Part shown: in pieces, positions 28,497 through 37,617 of the stretch
How positions within the stretch are numbered: the stretch's first letter is position 1
Layout of the letters: every line of letters starts with the position of its first letter
Source of the DNA: Xenorhabdus indica
Lineage (GTDB): Bacteria > Pseudomonadota > Gammaproteobacteria > Enterobacterales > Enterobacteriaceae
Length of the DNA stretch: 64,000 nucleotides
Direction: 5' to 3'
NCBI RefSeq assembly: GCF_014467235.1
Contig: NZ_NKHP01000002.1
Coordinates: 243,527 to 307,526, forward strand
The notes under the pieces: generated by a model
The model's database searches: none
Seen by the model: only the letters and a program-made list of their open reading frames with translations
What the model was told of the DNA's origin: nothing
Translations under genes and position numbers: made by a program

Positions 28497-31148
28497 TCAA
28501 AGGGCTGCAACCGCTTGGCGGGCGCCAACATTGAGTAAGTTCTGGTAGGCTTTGGTGACGTTATCGATAAAGTCACGGTTTTTGGCTAATTCCTTACCGA
28601 AGATCGATTCAATTGCCAGTAGCTCTTTCACCACATCTTCCGCCACAGCAACAGAATAATCGTATTTGGCAAAAATCGCCGCAAAGGTCTCTTTTAATGG
28701 ATCACGCACATCAATGGGTTGACCTTGCTCATCCACGCCGCTGATATAACGCATCCAACCTGCTACACCGAGCGCTAAACAGCGATAATCACTTCCCCTC
28801 AAAAGGTGCCATTCAATGGAATCAATCATGCGCTGTGGCAATTTCTGGCTGCCATCGGTCGCAATTTGCCTTGTCTGGTGTTTTAACGCAGGGTTAGTGA
28901 ACCGTTCAATCAATTTATCCGCGTAAGCCATTAAGTCGCTATCTTCTGGCATCGACAGTGTTGGCGCTTGTTCGTTTAGCATCAGTGCGTACACTGCCTG
29001 ACGATAATCAGCATTTTTCATGGTATCGGAGATATACGCATAGCCGCCCAAATAGCCCAGATAGGCCAGAAATGAATGAGCACCATTTAACATGCGCAAT
29101 TTCATCATTTCAAATGGCGCCACATCATCCACAAATTGTGCACCAGCCCGATCCCAATCTGGACGCCCATTCACGAAGTTATCCTCAATCACCCATTGAC
29201 GGAAAGGTTCACAGGCAATAGCACACGGATCTTCAACACCTAGCTGTTGGGCAATTTCGGTTAACGTTTCTGGTGTAGCAGCCGGCACAATGCGATCCAC
29301 CATCGTGCAGGGAAATGTCACTTGCTTTTCTATCCATTGTGCCAATTTTTTGTCCTGCAAACGTGCCAGACCTAACACGGCCTCACGGGCAACATGCCCA
29401 TTTTCCCGGACGTTATCGCACGATAAAATCGTCACGGCAGGCAGGCTTCGTTCAAAACGCAATTTTAATGCCGCCGTGATATATCCTATGGCTGATCTCG
29501 GCACAGCAGGATTAGCAATATCTTTAATAATCCATTCATTATTTGGATCCAAACGCCCTGTTGTAGCATCGGTACAATAGCCTTTTTCAGTGATTGTTAA
29601 AGAGATGATTGCGACATCAGGGTTCGCCATTTTTTCGATAATTGCCTGAGTACCATCAATTAACGGGTGCATCCCTTCTTTCATTGAGCCAATAATTTTT
29701 AATGTGGTTTTTCCCTGCCCTTTCTCTGAGACGGTATAGCGCATGGATTGTTTTTTAAGATTTTCGATCAGTGAAACACCGTTTAGCGTCAGGTTCACTT
29801 CACAGTATCCCCAATCACTGTCCGTTTGTTCTAATACGTGATGGGTATAAAGCGCCTGATGCGCACGATGGAATGCACCGCAGCCTAAATGCACAATACG
29901 GGAAGTCAGGCGTTCGGTTGTCCAGTGAGGGCATGGGACTGAGGTTATCGCAGTGACAAGATTTTTTTCCATCATGGCACGATGGATACCCAGCTCAAGG
30001 CCACGAATTTCAGCCAGCCCTTTCAGACGGCCGATTGCGGAATAGCCGGGGTTAATTTTCTTTTTCAAATCATCAAGTATTTGATGACCGTGATCAGGCC
30101 GCATTGGAATAAGGTGATTTTCACTCATTGCCAACCTGCGATGCTCTTCTTCCGCAACCGCTTTGATCACTTCATACATATCTACATCACCAGCAAGATG
30201 TGCCGCTTCGTGGAACGTGAATGGGTTTTCTTCACGTACAGTTGAACGCAAGTGGAGGAAATAGATACGGGAAGCAAATGATTTGATCATCTTCACCAAA
30301 TCATTATCCGCGCGCACACCGTAAGATCCGGTGCACATCGTATAACCATTGGCATCACTGTCTATCGTTTCGGCTATCCAACGCATATCCTCTATTGTAG
30401 AAATAATGCGTGGCAGGCCTAAGATCTCACGAGGGGGATCATCAGGATGAACGGCCATTTTGATGCCGATTTCCTCCGCAACCGGAATGATCTTTTGCAA
30501 GAAATAAGCAAAATGTTCACGCAATTTGGCCTTATCAATTCCTTTATAACGTTTTAAGTGTTGGCGAAATTGTTCTAAGGTATAACCTTCCTCTGCACCA
30601 GGCAGACCAGCGATGATCGTATTTGTCAGTTTTTGTTTTTCTTCTTCCGTCATTGAAGTGAAGCGTGATTGTGCTTGCACAATTTCATCATCGGAATACG
30701 CCTTCTCTGCGCCATGACGTTGCAAAATATGGATATCAAAAACAGCAAATTCGATTTGATCAAAGCGCAATGCTTTTGAGCCATCAGGTAATTCATATTC
30801 AAGATCAGTACGTGTCCAATCCAGAACAGGCATAAAGTTGTAGCATATTGTTTTGACCCCGCAAGTAGCGAGGTTACGCAAGGTTTGTTGATAGTTTTCG
30901 ATCCATCGATCGTACTCCCCGGTATGCGTCTTGATATCTTCATGAATGGGAACACTTTCTACAACTGTCCACTCAAGTTGACAGGCTTCAATCAGTGCCT
31001 TACGCTGTTTTATCTCCTTGATAGGCCAGATTTCACCATTAGGAATATGGTGTAATGCCGTCACAATCCCTGTTGCTCCCGCCTGACGGATATCCGCTAA
31101 TGAAACAGGATCTTCAGGCCCATACCAACGCCAGGTTTGTTTCATCAT
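28497..31148 (-). CDS. Fused mannonate dehydratase (UxuA) - fructuronate reductase (UxuB)
   Basis: A single 883-codon frame encodes two enzymes that are separate in E. coli. Residues 1-391 are a complete Uxu[45 protein letters not shown], and the end [19 protein letters not shown]. Residues 392-883 are a complete Uxu[21 protein letters not shown] (Rossmann start), [30 protein letters not shown] with the catalytic Lys, and ARQAVAAL at the end. The junction [10 protein letters not shown] has no linker, and seven A residues (29962-29968) lie within it. The fusion would reduce fructuronate to mannonate and dehydrate that to KDG on one polypeptide. A hidden internal start at the MM (29975) cannot be excluded, but the ribosome site there is weak. 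Confidence 0.93.
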   Translation of the reverse strand: MMKQTWRWYGPEDPVSLADIRQAGATGIVTALHHIPNGEIWPIKEIKQRKALIEACQLEWTVVESVPIHEDIKTHTGEYDRWIENYQQTLRNLATCGVKTICYNFMPVLDWTRTDLEYELPDGSKALRFDQIEFAVFDIHILQRHGAEKAYSDDEIVQAQSRFTSMTEEEKQKLTNTIIAGLPGAEEGYTLEQFRQHLKRYKGIDKAKLREHFAYFLQKIIPVAEEIGIKMAVHPDDPPREILGLPRIISTIEDMRWIAETIDSDANGYTMCTGSYGVRADNDLVKMIKSFASRIYFLHLRSTVREENPFTFHEAAHLAGDVDMYEVIKAVAEEEHRRLAMSENHLIPMRPDHGHQILDDLKKKINPGYSAIGRLKGLAEIRGLELGIHRAMMEKNLVTAITSVPCPHWTTERLTSRIVHLGCGAFHRAHQALYTHHVLEQTDSDWGYCEVNLTLNGVSLIENLKKQSMRYTVSEKGQGKTTLKIIGSMKEGMHPLIDGTQAIIEKMANPDVAIISLTITEKGYCTDATTGRLDPNNEWIIKDIANPAVPRSAIGYITAALKLRFERSLPAVTILSCDNVRENGHVAREAVLGLARLQDKKLAQWIEKQVTFPCTMVDRIVPAATPETLTEIAQQLGVEDPCAIACEPFRQWVIEDNFVNGRPDWDRAGAQFVDDVAPFEMMKLRMLNGAHSFLAYLGYLGGYAYISDTMKNADYRQAVYALMLNEQAPTLSMPEDSDLMAYADKLIERFTNPALKHQTRQIATDGSQKLPQRMIDSIEWHLLRGSDYRCLALGVAGWMRYISGVDEQGQPIDVRDPLKETFAAIFAKYDYSVAVAEDVVKELLAIESIFGKELAKNRDFIDNVTKAYQNLLNVGARQAVAAL

Positions 31149-31159
31149 TCCCCCTATAA

Positions 31160-32458
31160 CTAATTCAAGACTAATTCAGGTAACCATAAACTCAATTGCG
31201 GCAGATATGTCACCAGCGCCAGCGCCGAGATCAGCGCAACATACATCGGGAGCAGTGGCTTCAGTACCTTATCAATGCTCACATCCCCCACAGAGCAACC
31301 CACAAATAAGGCACTGCCTACGGGCGGAGTACAAATTCCAATGGCCAGATTAAACGTCATAATGATGCCAAAATGAACAGGATCGATCCCCATGTTCATC
31401 GCAACAGGCAAGAAAATCGGTGTGAAGATCAAAATGGCAGGTGTCATATCCATAAAGGTCCCCACAATTAGCAGGATGATATTAATGACCAGCAAGATGG
31501 TCAGCGGATTATCAGACACCATCATCAACGCATCCGCAATCAGATACGGCAGATCAGCATTGGCCATCGCCCAGGACATGCCCATTGATACACCAATCAG
31601 CAGTAAAACAATCGATGTGGTCACGGCAGAATCAAGAATAATTTTGGGCAGTTGTTTGAAACTCACTTCACGATAGATAATCACTGCGAGAATAAAACTG
31701 TAGAGAACGGCAATAGCTGATGCCTCTGTCGCCGTGAAGATCCCGGCAATAATCCCGCCCATAATCACCACAATGAGCATTAATGACGGTATTGCTTGCC
31801 ACGCTGTAGCAAAAAATTCTCTCCAGGTTGGCCGGGGTGAAACAGGATAGCGCTTCCTCTTGGCAATAATGGCAGACACGGCCATGAGTGAAATCCCCAT
31901 AATAATGCCGGGGATATAACCTGCCAGGAACAAGGCAGCAATAGAGGTTCCCCCCGAAACCAGCGAGTACACAATCAAGGTATTGCTAGGCGGGATCAGC
32001 AAACCAGAAGGACAAGAAGCGATATTTACAGCAGCAGACAACTCAGGATCGTAGCCTTCTTTTCTCTGCATCGGCGCCATTGTTCCCCCGACCGCAGCCG
32101 CGGATGCTACGGCCGAGCCTGAAATTGCCCCGAACAACATGTTCGCCATGATATTGACGTGCATTAATGATCCCGGCAAACGGCCGCCTATCACTTTAGC
32201 CAGATTGATCAAACGTGCAGCTATCCCGCCTTGATTCATCATATTTCCAGCAAGGATAAAGAACGGGATCGCCAATAAAGAGAAGTTATCGACTCCCGCA
32301 GCCATACGCTGTGCGACAACCGTGATCGCAGATTCCAGCGGCAATGTCATCGTAATGGCGACTAACGAAGATAAGCCGATTGCAAAAGAAACGGGGACAC
32401 TCAATGCCAGTAATAGTGCAAATGTGCCAAAGAGTGCGGCAATGACAGACCAATCCAT
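31160..32458 (-). CDS. TRAP transporter large permease (DctM type)
   Basis: The 432-residue membrane protein has about 12 helices and typical DctM blocks: [38 protein letters not shown], and [19 protein letters not shown] with the PPS motif. [18 protein letters not shown] follows near the end. It forms the Na+-driven translocation unit with the small subunit 22 bases upstream. Operon position with uxuAB, uxaC and kdgK indicates a hexuronate such as glucuronate as the cargo. Confidence 0.92.
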   Translation of the reverse strand: MDWSVIAALFGTFALLLALSVPVSFAIGLSSLVAITMTLPLESAITVVAQRMAAGVDNFSLLAIPFFILAGNMMNQGGIAARLINLAKVIGGRLPGSLMHVNIMANMLFGAISGSAVASAAAVGGTMAPMQRKEGYDPELSAAVNIASCPSGLLIPPSNTLIVYSLVSGGTSIAALFLAGYIPGIIMGISLMAVSAIIAKRKRYPVSPRPTWREFFATAWQAIPSLMLIVVIMGGIIAGIFTATEASAIAVLYSFILAVIIYREVSFKQLPKIILDSAVTTSIVLLLIGVSMGMSWAMANADLPYLIADALMMVSDNPLTILLVINIILLIVGTFMDMTPAILIFTPIFLPVAMNMGIDPVHFGIIMTFNLAIGICTPPVGSALFVGCSVGDVSIDKVLKPLLPMYVALISALALVTYLPQLSLWLPELVLN

Positions 32459-32480
32459 ACTCTAACCTCTTATCTACCCT

Positions 32481-32999
32481 TCATCTTTCAAGTGAATGAT
32501 TCTCAGACATAACGGGTGGTTGACCAGAAAAATGCTGAACAATTGAGATCACATCAACAAGCGCATAGAAAATCATCAATATTCCGCTAACAGGCAAACA
32601 TAAATAGATGTATCCCATCTGCCAGCCTAATACAGGTGTGATTTGACCATTTTCCAGTGTCGATAAAACAAGCAGGCTGCCACCATAAAGCAGCACAATG
32701 GAAGAAAATGAAATAATTGCTGCCTGAATAATCAGGCCAATAATACTTTTCTTTATTCCTGTTAATTTCATCATCAACAGTTCGATAGCAAGATGACGAT
32801 GTTGCCCGGTGGTATATGCAGCGCCAATCATTGCGACCCACATAAAAAGATAACGTGCTAATTCATCTGTCTCAGTGCTCGGTGCATCTAAGACATAACG
32901 TGAAATCACCTGCCATGACACACATAAAACCAGAAAGGCCAGCAGGCAGATGGTAAAAAACGCCAAACTTTTATTGGTCATCTCTACAAAGTTTTTCAT
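32481..32999 (-). CDS. TRAP transporter small permease (DctQ type)
   Basis: The 172-residue protein has four predicted transmembrane helices and the DctQ signature around SWQVISRYVLDAPSTETDEL ARYLFMWVAMIGAAY (about 31-65), with GQHRHLAIE after it. First gene of the uronate operon, so its promoter faces the divergent gene for the binding protein across about 260 bases that hold three candidate operators. Confidence 0.9.
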   Translation of the reverse strand: MKNFVEMTNKSLAFFTICLLAFLVLCVSWQVISRYVLDAPSTETDELARYLFMWVAMIGAAYTTGQHRHLAIELLMMKLTGIKKSIIGLIIQAAIISFSSIVLLYGGSLLVLSTLENGQITPVLGWQMGYIYLCLPVSGILMIFYALVDVISIVQHFSGQPPVMSENHSLER

Positions 33000-33016
33000 T
33001 TATCCCATTCCTGTCA

Positions 33017-33173
33017 TTTTGGTTTACCAACTAAAAGACCACATAGAAATTATAATCTATACTGATCGCACTAAAGACATTGAAATAAGTATCTGAAAAA
33101 GAGAGTAATAGATCACAAAACAAAAAAGGTAAACCAATAACATCTATTTTTGTGATATTGGAATACCAATTTT
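33017..33173. promoter_or_regulatory. Three candidate ExuR/UxuR-type operators in the divergent uronate promoter
   Basis: TTGG(N)xACCAA-type palindromes occur at 33017-33036 (TTTTGGTTTACCAACTAAAA), 33122-33140 (AAAAAAGGTAAACCAATAA) and 33155-33173 (ATATTGGAATACCAATTTT). They resemble the known enterobacterial ExuR/UxuR site AAATTGGTATACCAATTT. They lie between the operon on the left and the binding-protein gene on the right, and a GntR-family ExuR/UxuR relative is encoded just downstream, so a common uronate switch is likely. Confidence 0.75.
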
Positions 33174-33261
33174 GATCTTTGCCTAACATGTGAAAAACTG
33201 ATTATTATTTACCCAAATGAGAAAATAACAAAAACCTATCTTCATCTCTGGAGAACCAATC

Positions 33262-34254
33262 ATGCAGAACAACAAACGACAGGTTTTAGGTATAGTCAGT
33301 ATGGCGACTGGCGTAATGCTTATGCTGAGCGCATCTCAGGCTTTCGCCGTGACGACACTGAAACTTAGCCATAACCAGAACCGAGACCATGCCGTCCATA
33401 AAGCCATGACCGAGTTCGCTAATGAAGTGAAAGAAAAAACCAACGGGGAAGTCCGTATTCGCATCTATTCTGATTCTCAATTGGGCAACCAACGTGAATC
33501 CATCGAGTTGATGCAAAACGGCGCTTTAGATATTGCTAAATCCAATGCGGCAGAATTAGAAGCCTTCTCTCCGGCTTATTCCATTTTTAACCTGCCCTAT
33601 TTATTCCGTGATAAAGCGCACTATCAACACGTCATCAATAGTGATATCGGTAAAGAAATCCTCGATTCAAGTCAAAATATCGGGTTTATTGGCCTCACTT
33701 ACTATGATGCAGGTGCACGCAGTTTTTATGCGAAAAAACCGATTAGAACGCCTGAAGATCTAAAAGGCTTGAAAATTCGCGTACAACCTAGTCCGACGGC
33801 CATTACAATGGTGAAAAGGTTAAAAGCGAGTCCAACACCATTAGCTTATGGTGAACTCTATACCGCATTGCAACAAGGGGTTGTGGATGCGGCTGAGAAC
33901 AACATGACTTCTTTCACGTTAAGCCGCCATAGTGAAGTGACAAAATTCTTTTCCCTGGATGAACATACGATGATCCCTGATGTTCTGTTAATATCAAACA
34001 ACTCGTTGAATAAATTAACCACTGAACAGCAAGAGATTGTAAAAAAAGCAGCGCTGAACTCCTCAAAATACATGATTCAACTTTGGGAGAAATCAGAACA
34101 GGAACAGCGTGCAAAAGCAGAAAAACAAGGTGTTGAGTTTATTGTCGTGGATAAGACCCTTTTTCAAAAGGCGGTTAACCCCATGTATGACGATATTGCT
34201 AAAACTCAACCGAAATTATTCGAAATGGTAAATAGAGTGCGTAAAATAGAATGA
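33262..34254 (+). CDS. TRAP transporter solute-binding protein (DctP type), probably for a hexuronate
   Basis: The 330-residue periplasmic protein has a signal peptide ending ASQAFA and the DctP domain: LKLSHNQNRDHAVHKAMTEF, YSDSQLGNQRESIELMQNG, YDAGARSFYAKKPI and PEDLKGLKIRVQPSPT. The conserved Arg in the latter region binds the substrate carboxylate, and YGELYTALQQGVVDAAENN completes the family core. It is transcribed away from the permease and enzyme genes but shares the operator region, so it supplies the transporter with substrate. Confidence 0.92.
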   Translation: MQNNKRQVLGIVSMATGVMLMLSASQAFAVTTLKLSHNQNRDHAVHKAMTEFANEVKEKTNGEVRIRIYSDSQLGNQRESIELMQNGALDIAKSNAAELEAFSPAYSIFNLPYLFRDKAHYQHVINSDIGKEILDSSQNIGFIGLTYYDAGARSFYAKKPIRTPEDLKGLKIRVQPSPTAITMVKRLKASPTPLAYGELYTALQQGVVDAAENNMTSFTLSRHSEVTKFFSLDEHTMIPDVLLISNNSLNKLTTEQQEIVKKAALNSSKYMIQLWEKSEQEQRAKAEKQGVEFIVVDKTLFQKAVNPMYDDIAKTQPKLFEMVNRVRKIE

Positions 34255-34373
34255 TTTTCTCTCAAGACCCGCTGTTGCAACAAGAATAGGTGGTTATATT
34301 TCTGGCATTGATGTCTTAGAATAACATCATTTTTAGTCGTTCCACTTAAGTACATTACCTTACGGCGGCATTA

Positions 34374-35123
34374 ATGATGAACTTTGCAGACCCCAAGCGT
34401 CCCTATCATGAAGTAGCTCAATCATTACGTCAGATGATTATAGATATGGATTATTCTCCCGGTGATCGTTTACCTACAGAACGTGAAATTGCAGAAAAGT
34501 TCGGCGTTTCTCGTACCCTTATTCGTGAAGCGTTAATTGTACTGGAATTGGAAAACCTCATTGAAGTACGCAAAAGCTCAGGTATTTATCTCATCCAACT
34601 GCCATGCTCTTATCCAAGCGATACGACTATCAATGCCGCCGGGCCTTTTGAGTTATTACAAGCGCGACAATTATTGGAAAGTAATATCGCTGAGTTTGCA
34701 GCGCTTCAGGTGACTCCGGTCGATATTGCCAATATGCGCAATGCATTAGAAAAAGAGAAAAAAGATCTGATTTCGGGAGCAAGTGAATCCGGTGATAGGG
34801 AATTTCATTTAGCCATCGCGCAGGCAACGCATAACAGTATGCTGGTTGAATTACTTAAGCAATCTTGGGAATGGCGTGAGAATAACCCTATGTGGATGAA
34901 ACTACATAGCCGAATTACCAATACTGACTATCGTAAAGCGTGGCTGAGTGATCATCAGGCAATTTTGGCGGCTATGATCAAAAAAGATCCCGCGGCAGCG
35001 AAGCAAACAATGTGGCAACATTTAGAAAATGTGAAACAGAGTTTGCTTGAGTTATCCGATGTGGATGATCCTAATTTTGATGGGTATTTGTTTGCGTCGT
35101 ATCCGGTGGGGATTGGGAAATGA
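34374..35123 (+). CDS. GntR-family (FadR subfamily) hexuronate regulator, ExuR/UxuR-like
   Basis: The 249-residue protein has an N-terminal winged helix (YHEVAQSLRQMIIDMDYSPG, LPTEREIAEKFGVSRTLIRE; about 10-80). A C-terminal FCD effector domain follows with GPFELLQARQLLESNIAEFA, the His in REFHLAIAQATHN and AAKQTMWQHLENVK. The middle block is almost the same as in E. coli ExuR and UxuR, which respond to hexuronates. It probably represses the adjacent operon through the palindromes at 33.0-33.2 kb. Two ATGs (34374, 34377) are possible starts. An insertion-sequence fragment begins right after its stop. Confidence 0.88.
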   Translation: MMNFADPKRPYHEVAQSLRQMIIDMDYSPGDRLPTEREIAEKFGVSRTLIREALIVLELENLIEVRKSSGIYLIQLPCSYPSDTTINAAGPFELLQARQLLESNIAEFAALQVTPVDIANMRNALEKEKKDLISGASESGDREFHLAIAQATHNSMLVELLKQSWEWRENNPMWMKLHSRITNTDYRKAWLSDHQAILAAMIKKDPAAAKQTMWQHLENVKQSLLELSDVDDPNFDGYLFASYPVGIGK

Positions 35124-35303
35124 ATTTTTGACGCTGAGCTGACTGAAAATCTCAAGACCTCGGAAGATCTGAGCCAGCTTTTCCGCTTCTTTAAAAATGA
35201 CCGTTTTGAAACCACTTTTCAGGCTGAATTCTGGCTGCTTATCTGGGGTATGAAAAGTAACAGCCTAAATCTGGTTCTAATCCCTGAATACCATTTCCTT
35301 TAA
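35124..35303 (+). pseudogene. IS256-family transposase fragment (N-terminal part)
   Basis: Directly after the regulator's stop and in the same frame, 59 codons without a start read IFDAELTENLKTSEDLSQLF, then FETTFQAEFWLL. This resembles the N-terminus of IS256/Mutator transposases (ELAKNLKTPEDLSQF, ETTLNAEMT) with substitutions and then divergence. It is a small, inactive remnant suggesting transposon activity at the right edge of the uronate island. Confidence 0.5.
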
Positions 35304-35368
35304 TTGAAATACTCCTTCGGTTAACATTATTTTTATTATTAATAAGTTGCATTGGAATTAAAATAACC

Positions 35369-35476
35369 AAGATCGCCATCACCATTTCATAAAATAACCC
35401 AAGTCCTCACTTTACATGCTAACTCTTTGGCGATACATTCCCAATAATACAGATAATTGACATTATTTACCCTCAT
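35369..35476 (-). pseudogene. Small decayed gene, copy 2 of the repeat flanking the uronate island
   Basis: On the minus strand, ATG 35476 opens 29 codons reading MRVNNVNYLYYWECIAKELA CKVRTWVIL then TGA at 35387. Homology to copy 1 (NYLY, ES/C-I, KVR, IL, GDxDL) continues past the stop in another frame (NGDGDLGYFN). The 97 bases 35369-35465 align without gaps to 25554-25650. Both copies are probably fragments of one unrecognised gene family. Confidence 0.4.
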
Positions 35477-35653
35477 CACAAAAAATAATTAATAGCTATA
35501 AAACAATCTGGTAATAAAAATCATATTAGTTCGCTTTATTACCAAGATTAAATTATTCCGGTAAAGATTTAATATTAAAAAACCCAATTAATTGGCTTAT
35601 TAAATAATAAAAATAACATAAATTCATTTGATGTTATTTTTTTACTTAAAAAG

Positions 35654-36643
35654 CTGAATCGTAATGGTATTGCCATCCCACATGGCCCCCATACAACCCG
35701 CAACAACGTACTGAAAACCGGCGTACAAGTGATACAATTTCCGAACGGGATCGACTGGGGCGATAACCAAACCGTCTACCTTGTTATCGGCATTGCGGCA
35801 AAATCCGACGAACACCTTAATCTGCTGCATCAGTTGATCCCGATCATTGGTGATGAAAACCGCGCCAGCCGGATGGCAAAAACCACCGATGTAAATGAAC
35901 TCTATCATTTATTAACGAACACCAAATCCGCCTATGTTCTGGATAACTCCACGCTCACATTGGATATTGACGCACATGACCTGACAACCTTGCAGGCAAT
36001 AAACATCGCTCGGCTACAACAAGCCAATGCAGTGAATGAAAAATTTATGGCCGATGTCTTTACCAAGCCACCCATACACCTTGGCCAAGGTATCTGGCTC
36101 AGTGACAGTTCGCAGGGCAATTTGCACAATGCAATTGCTATCTCCCGCCCCAAAACGCCTTTTACTGTTGATAAACAACCCGTTGGATTGTTATTAACCA
36201 TCGCTTGCGCAGACGATCAACTGCACGGTTTTCTAGATAATCTCAGCACCCTGCTACAACAAGGTAAAGGTGAGTACCTGTTGCGTGCCAAAAATAGCAC
36301 AGCCATCGTAGAACGACTGACAATGGATGTAGCACAAGAAACGATACTGCCTCAAAAAAACGCACTGACTGCGGATTTTATCCTACCCAATAAACATGGC
36401 CTGCATACCCGTCCCAGCGCACTTCTGGTTAACACCATCAAACAATTCCATAGCCAAATCACCATCACCTATCTTGATGGAAACAGCACTCCCGTTGATG
36501 GGAGTAAGCTAATGCAAGTTGCAGGCTTAGGCGTTAAACAGGGCGAACGGATTCGCTTTACCGCGGTCGGCTCCGATGCCAAAGAGGCCCTGCTCGCCAT
36601 TGAATCTCTTATTAACAAAAACATGGGCGAGGAAATGGCATGA
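35654..36643 (+). pseudogene. fruB: 5'-truncated fructose PTS IIA/HPr fusion protein FruB
   Basis: FruB (diphosphoryl transfer protein) passes phosphate from enzyme I to FruA. From LNRNGIAIPHGPHTTR onward the frame matches FruB: the IIA active-site His is in IPHG, a central linker domain follows, and the C-terminal HPr-like domain has NKHGLHTRPSALLV with its His and SKLMQVAGLGVKQGE. About 55 residues expected before this point are absent; upstream is AT-rich DNA with no start codon, and the first candidate start (GTG 35729) would remove the IIA His. The HPr part is intact. It overlaps fruK by ATGA. Probably a pseudogene or a reduced protein. Confidence 0.75.
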
Positions 36644-37617
36644 ACAAAAAAGTCGCGACGATCACTCTGAACCCTGCTTATGATCTGATTGGACGGGTTG
36701 AAAACATCAAAACCGGCGAAGTCAATCTCATCCAGACCGTGGGATTATATCCGGCAGGCAAAGGCATCAACGTTGGCAAGATCCTAAAAACACTCGGTAT
36801 CGACGTCACCGTAGGGGGTTTTCTGGGCAAAGAAAGCCAAAGTACCTTTCAAAAACACTTTGCAGAACTGGGTATTGTCAATCGATTTCAGGTTGTAGAG
36901 GGACGAACACGCACCAACGTCAAACTGACTGAACAGAATGGCTTGGTTACTGATTTCAACTTTTCAGGATCCAGCGTCAGCAAAGAAGAGTGGCAACATT
37001 TCGCCAAAGATTCCATCCAATGGCTGAGTGAATTCAATATGGTGTGCGTAAGCGGCAGCCTGCCAACGGGTGTAGAACTGGATGACTTCACTGAATGGAT
37101 GCAACGCCTACGCGAAACCTGTATGTGCGTGGTATTTGATAGCAGTCGAGAAGCCCTGACTGCCGGGCTCAAGGCTCTACCGTGGATGGTCAAACCCAAC
37201 CGCCGCGAACTGGAAATCTGGGCGGGGCGGCCTTTACCAACATTCGAAGATATCATCACTGCCGCCCATCAACTGCGTGCTACGGAAATCTCGCATGTCG
37301 TCGTTTCATTGGGCGAAGAAGGCGCGGTTTTGGTCAATTCAGCGGGAATCTGGCTCGCTAAACCACCGCATTGTGAAATCGTCAGCACTGTTGGCGCTGG
37401 TGATGCAATGGTCGGCGGACTGATTTACGGCCTGATGATGGGGCAAGACAGTGAGCACACATTACGCCTTGCTACCGCCATCTCCGCCATGACTGTCAGC
37501 CAAAGCAACATTGGGAACATCGACCGTCAACAACTCGCCCGACTCATGGCAAAAGTCGAACTGACTGCGTTCCCCACTTATCCATCGAAAAACAACAATA
37601 AGAAGAGAACATCATGA
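36640..37617 (+). CDS. fruK: 1-phosphofructokinase
   Basis: FruK phosphorylates fructose 1-phosphate, the product of the fructose PTS, to fructose 1,6-bisphosphate. The 325-residue PfkB-family enzyme begins VATITLNPAYDLIGRVENI and shows YPAGKGINVGKILKTLG, SGSLPTGV, and the catalytic GAGDAMVGGLIYG with its Asp near residue 255. The start overlaps the end of fruB, and its stop overlaps fruA (both ATGA), so the three are coupled. Intact. Confidence 0.95.
   Translation: MNKKVATITLNPAYDLIGRVENIKTGEVNLIQTVGLYPAGKGINVGKILKTLGIDVTVGGFLGKESQSTFQKHFAELGIVNRFQVVEGRTRTNVKLTEQNGLVTDFNFSGSSVSKEEWQHFAKDSIQWLSEFNMVCVSGSLPTGVELDDFTEWMQRLRETCMCVVFDSSREALTAGLKALPWMVKPNRRELEIWAGRPLPTFEDIITAAHQLRATEISHVVVSLGEEGAVLVNSAGIWLAKPPHCEIVSTVGAGDAMVGGLIYGLMMGQDSEHTLRLATAISAMTVSQSNIGNIDRQQLARLMAKVELTAFPTYPSKNNNKKRTS

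Noticed and set aside
35653..35668. A Cra/FruR-like site (CTGAATCGTAATGG) before fruB
   Set aside because: The bases encode LNRNG of the IIA domain and match the Cra consensus only partly, so the resemblance is probably chance.
35642..35908. An 88-codon minus-strand frame at the start of fruB
   Set aside because: It is the complement of the conserved IIA coding sequence of fruB.
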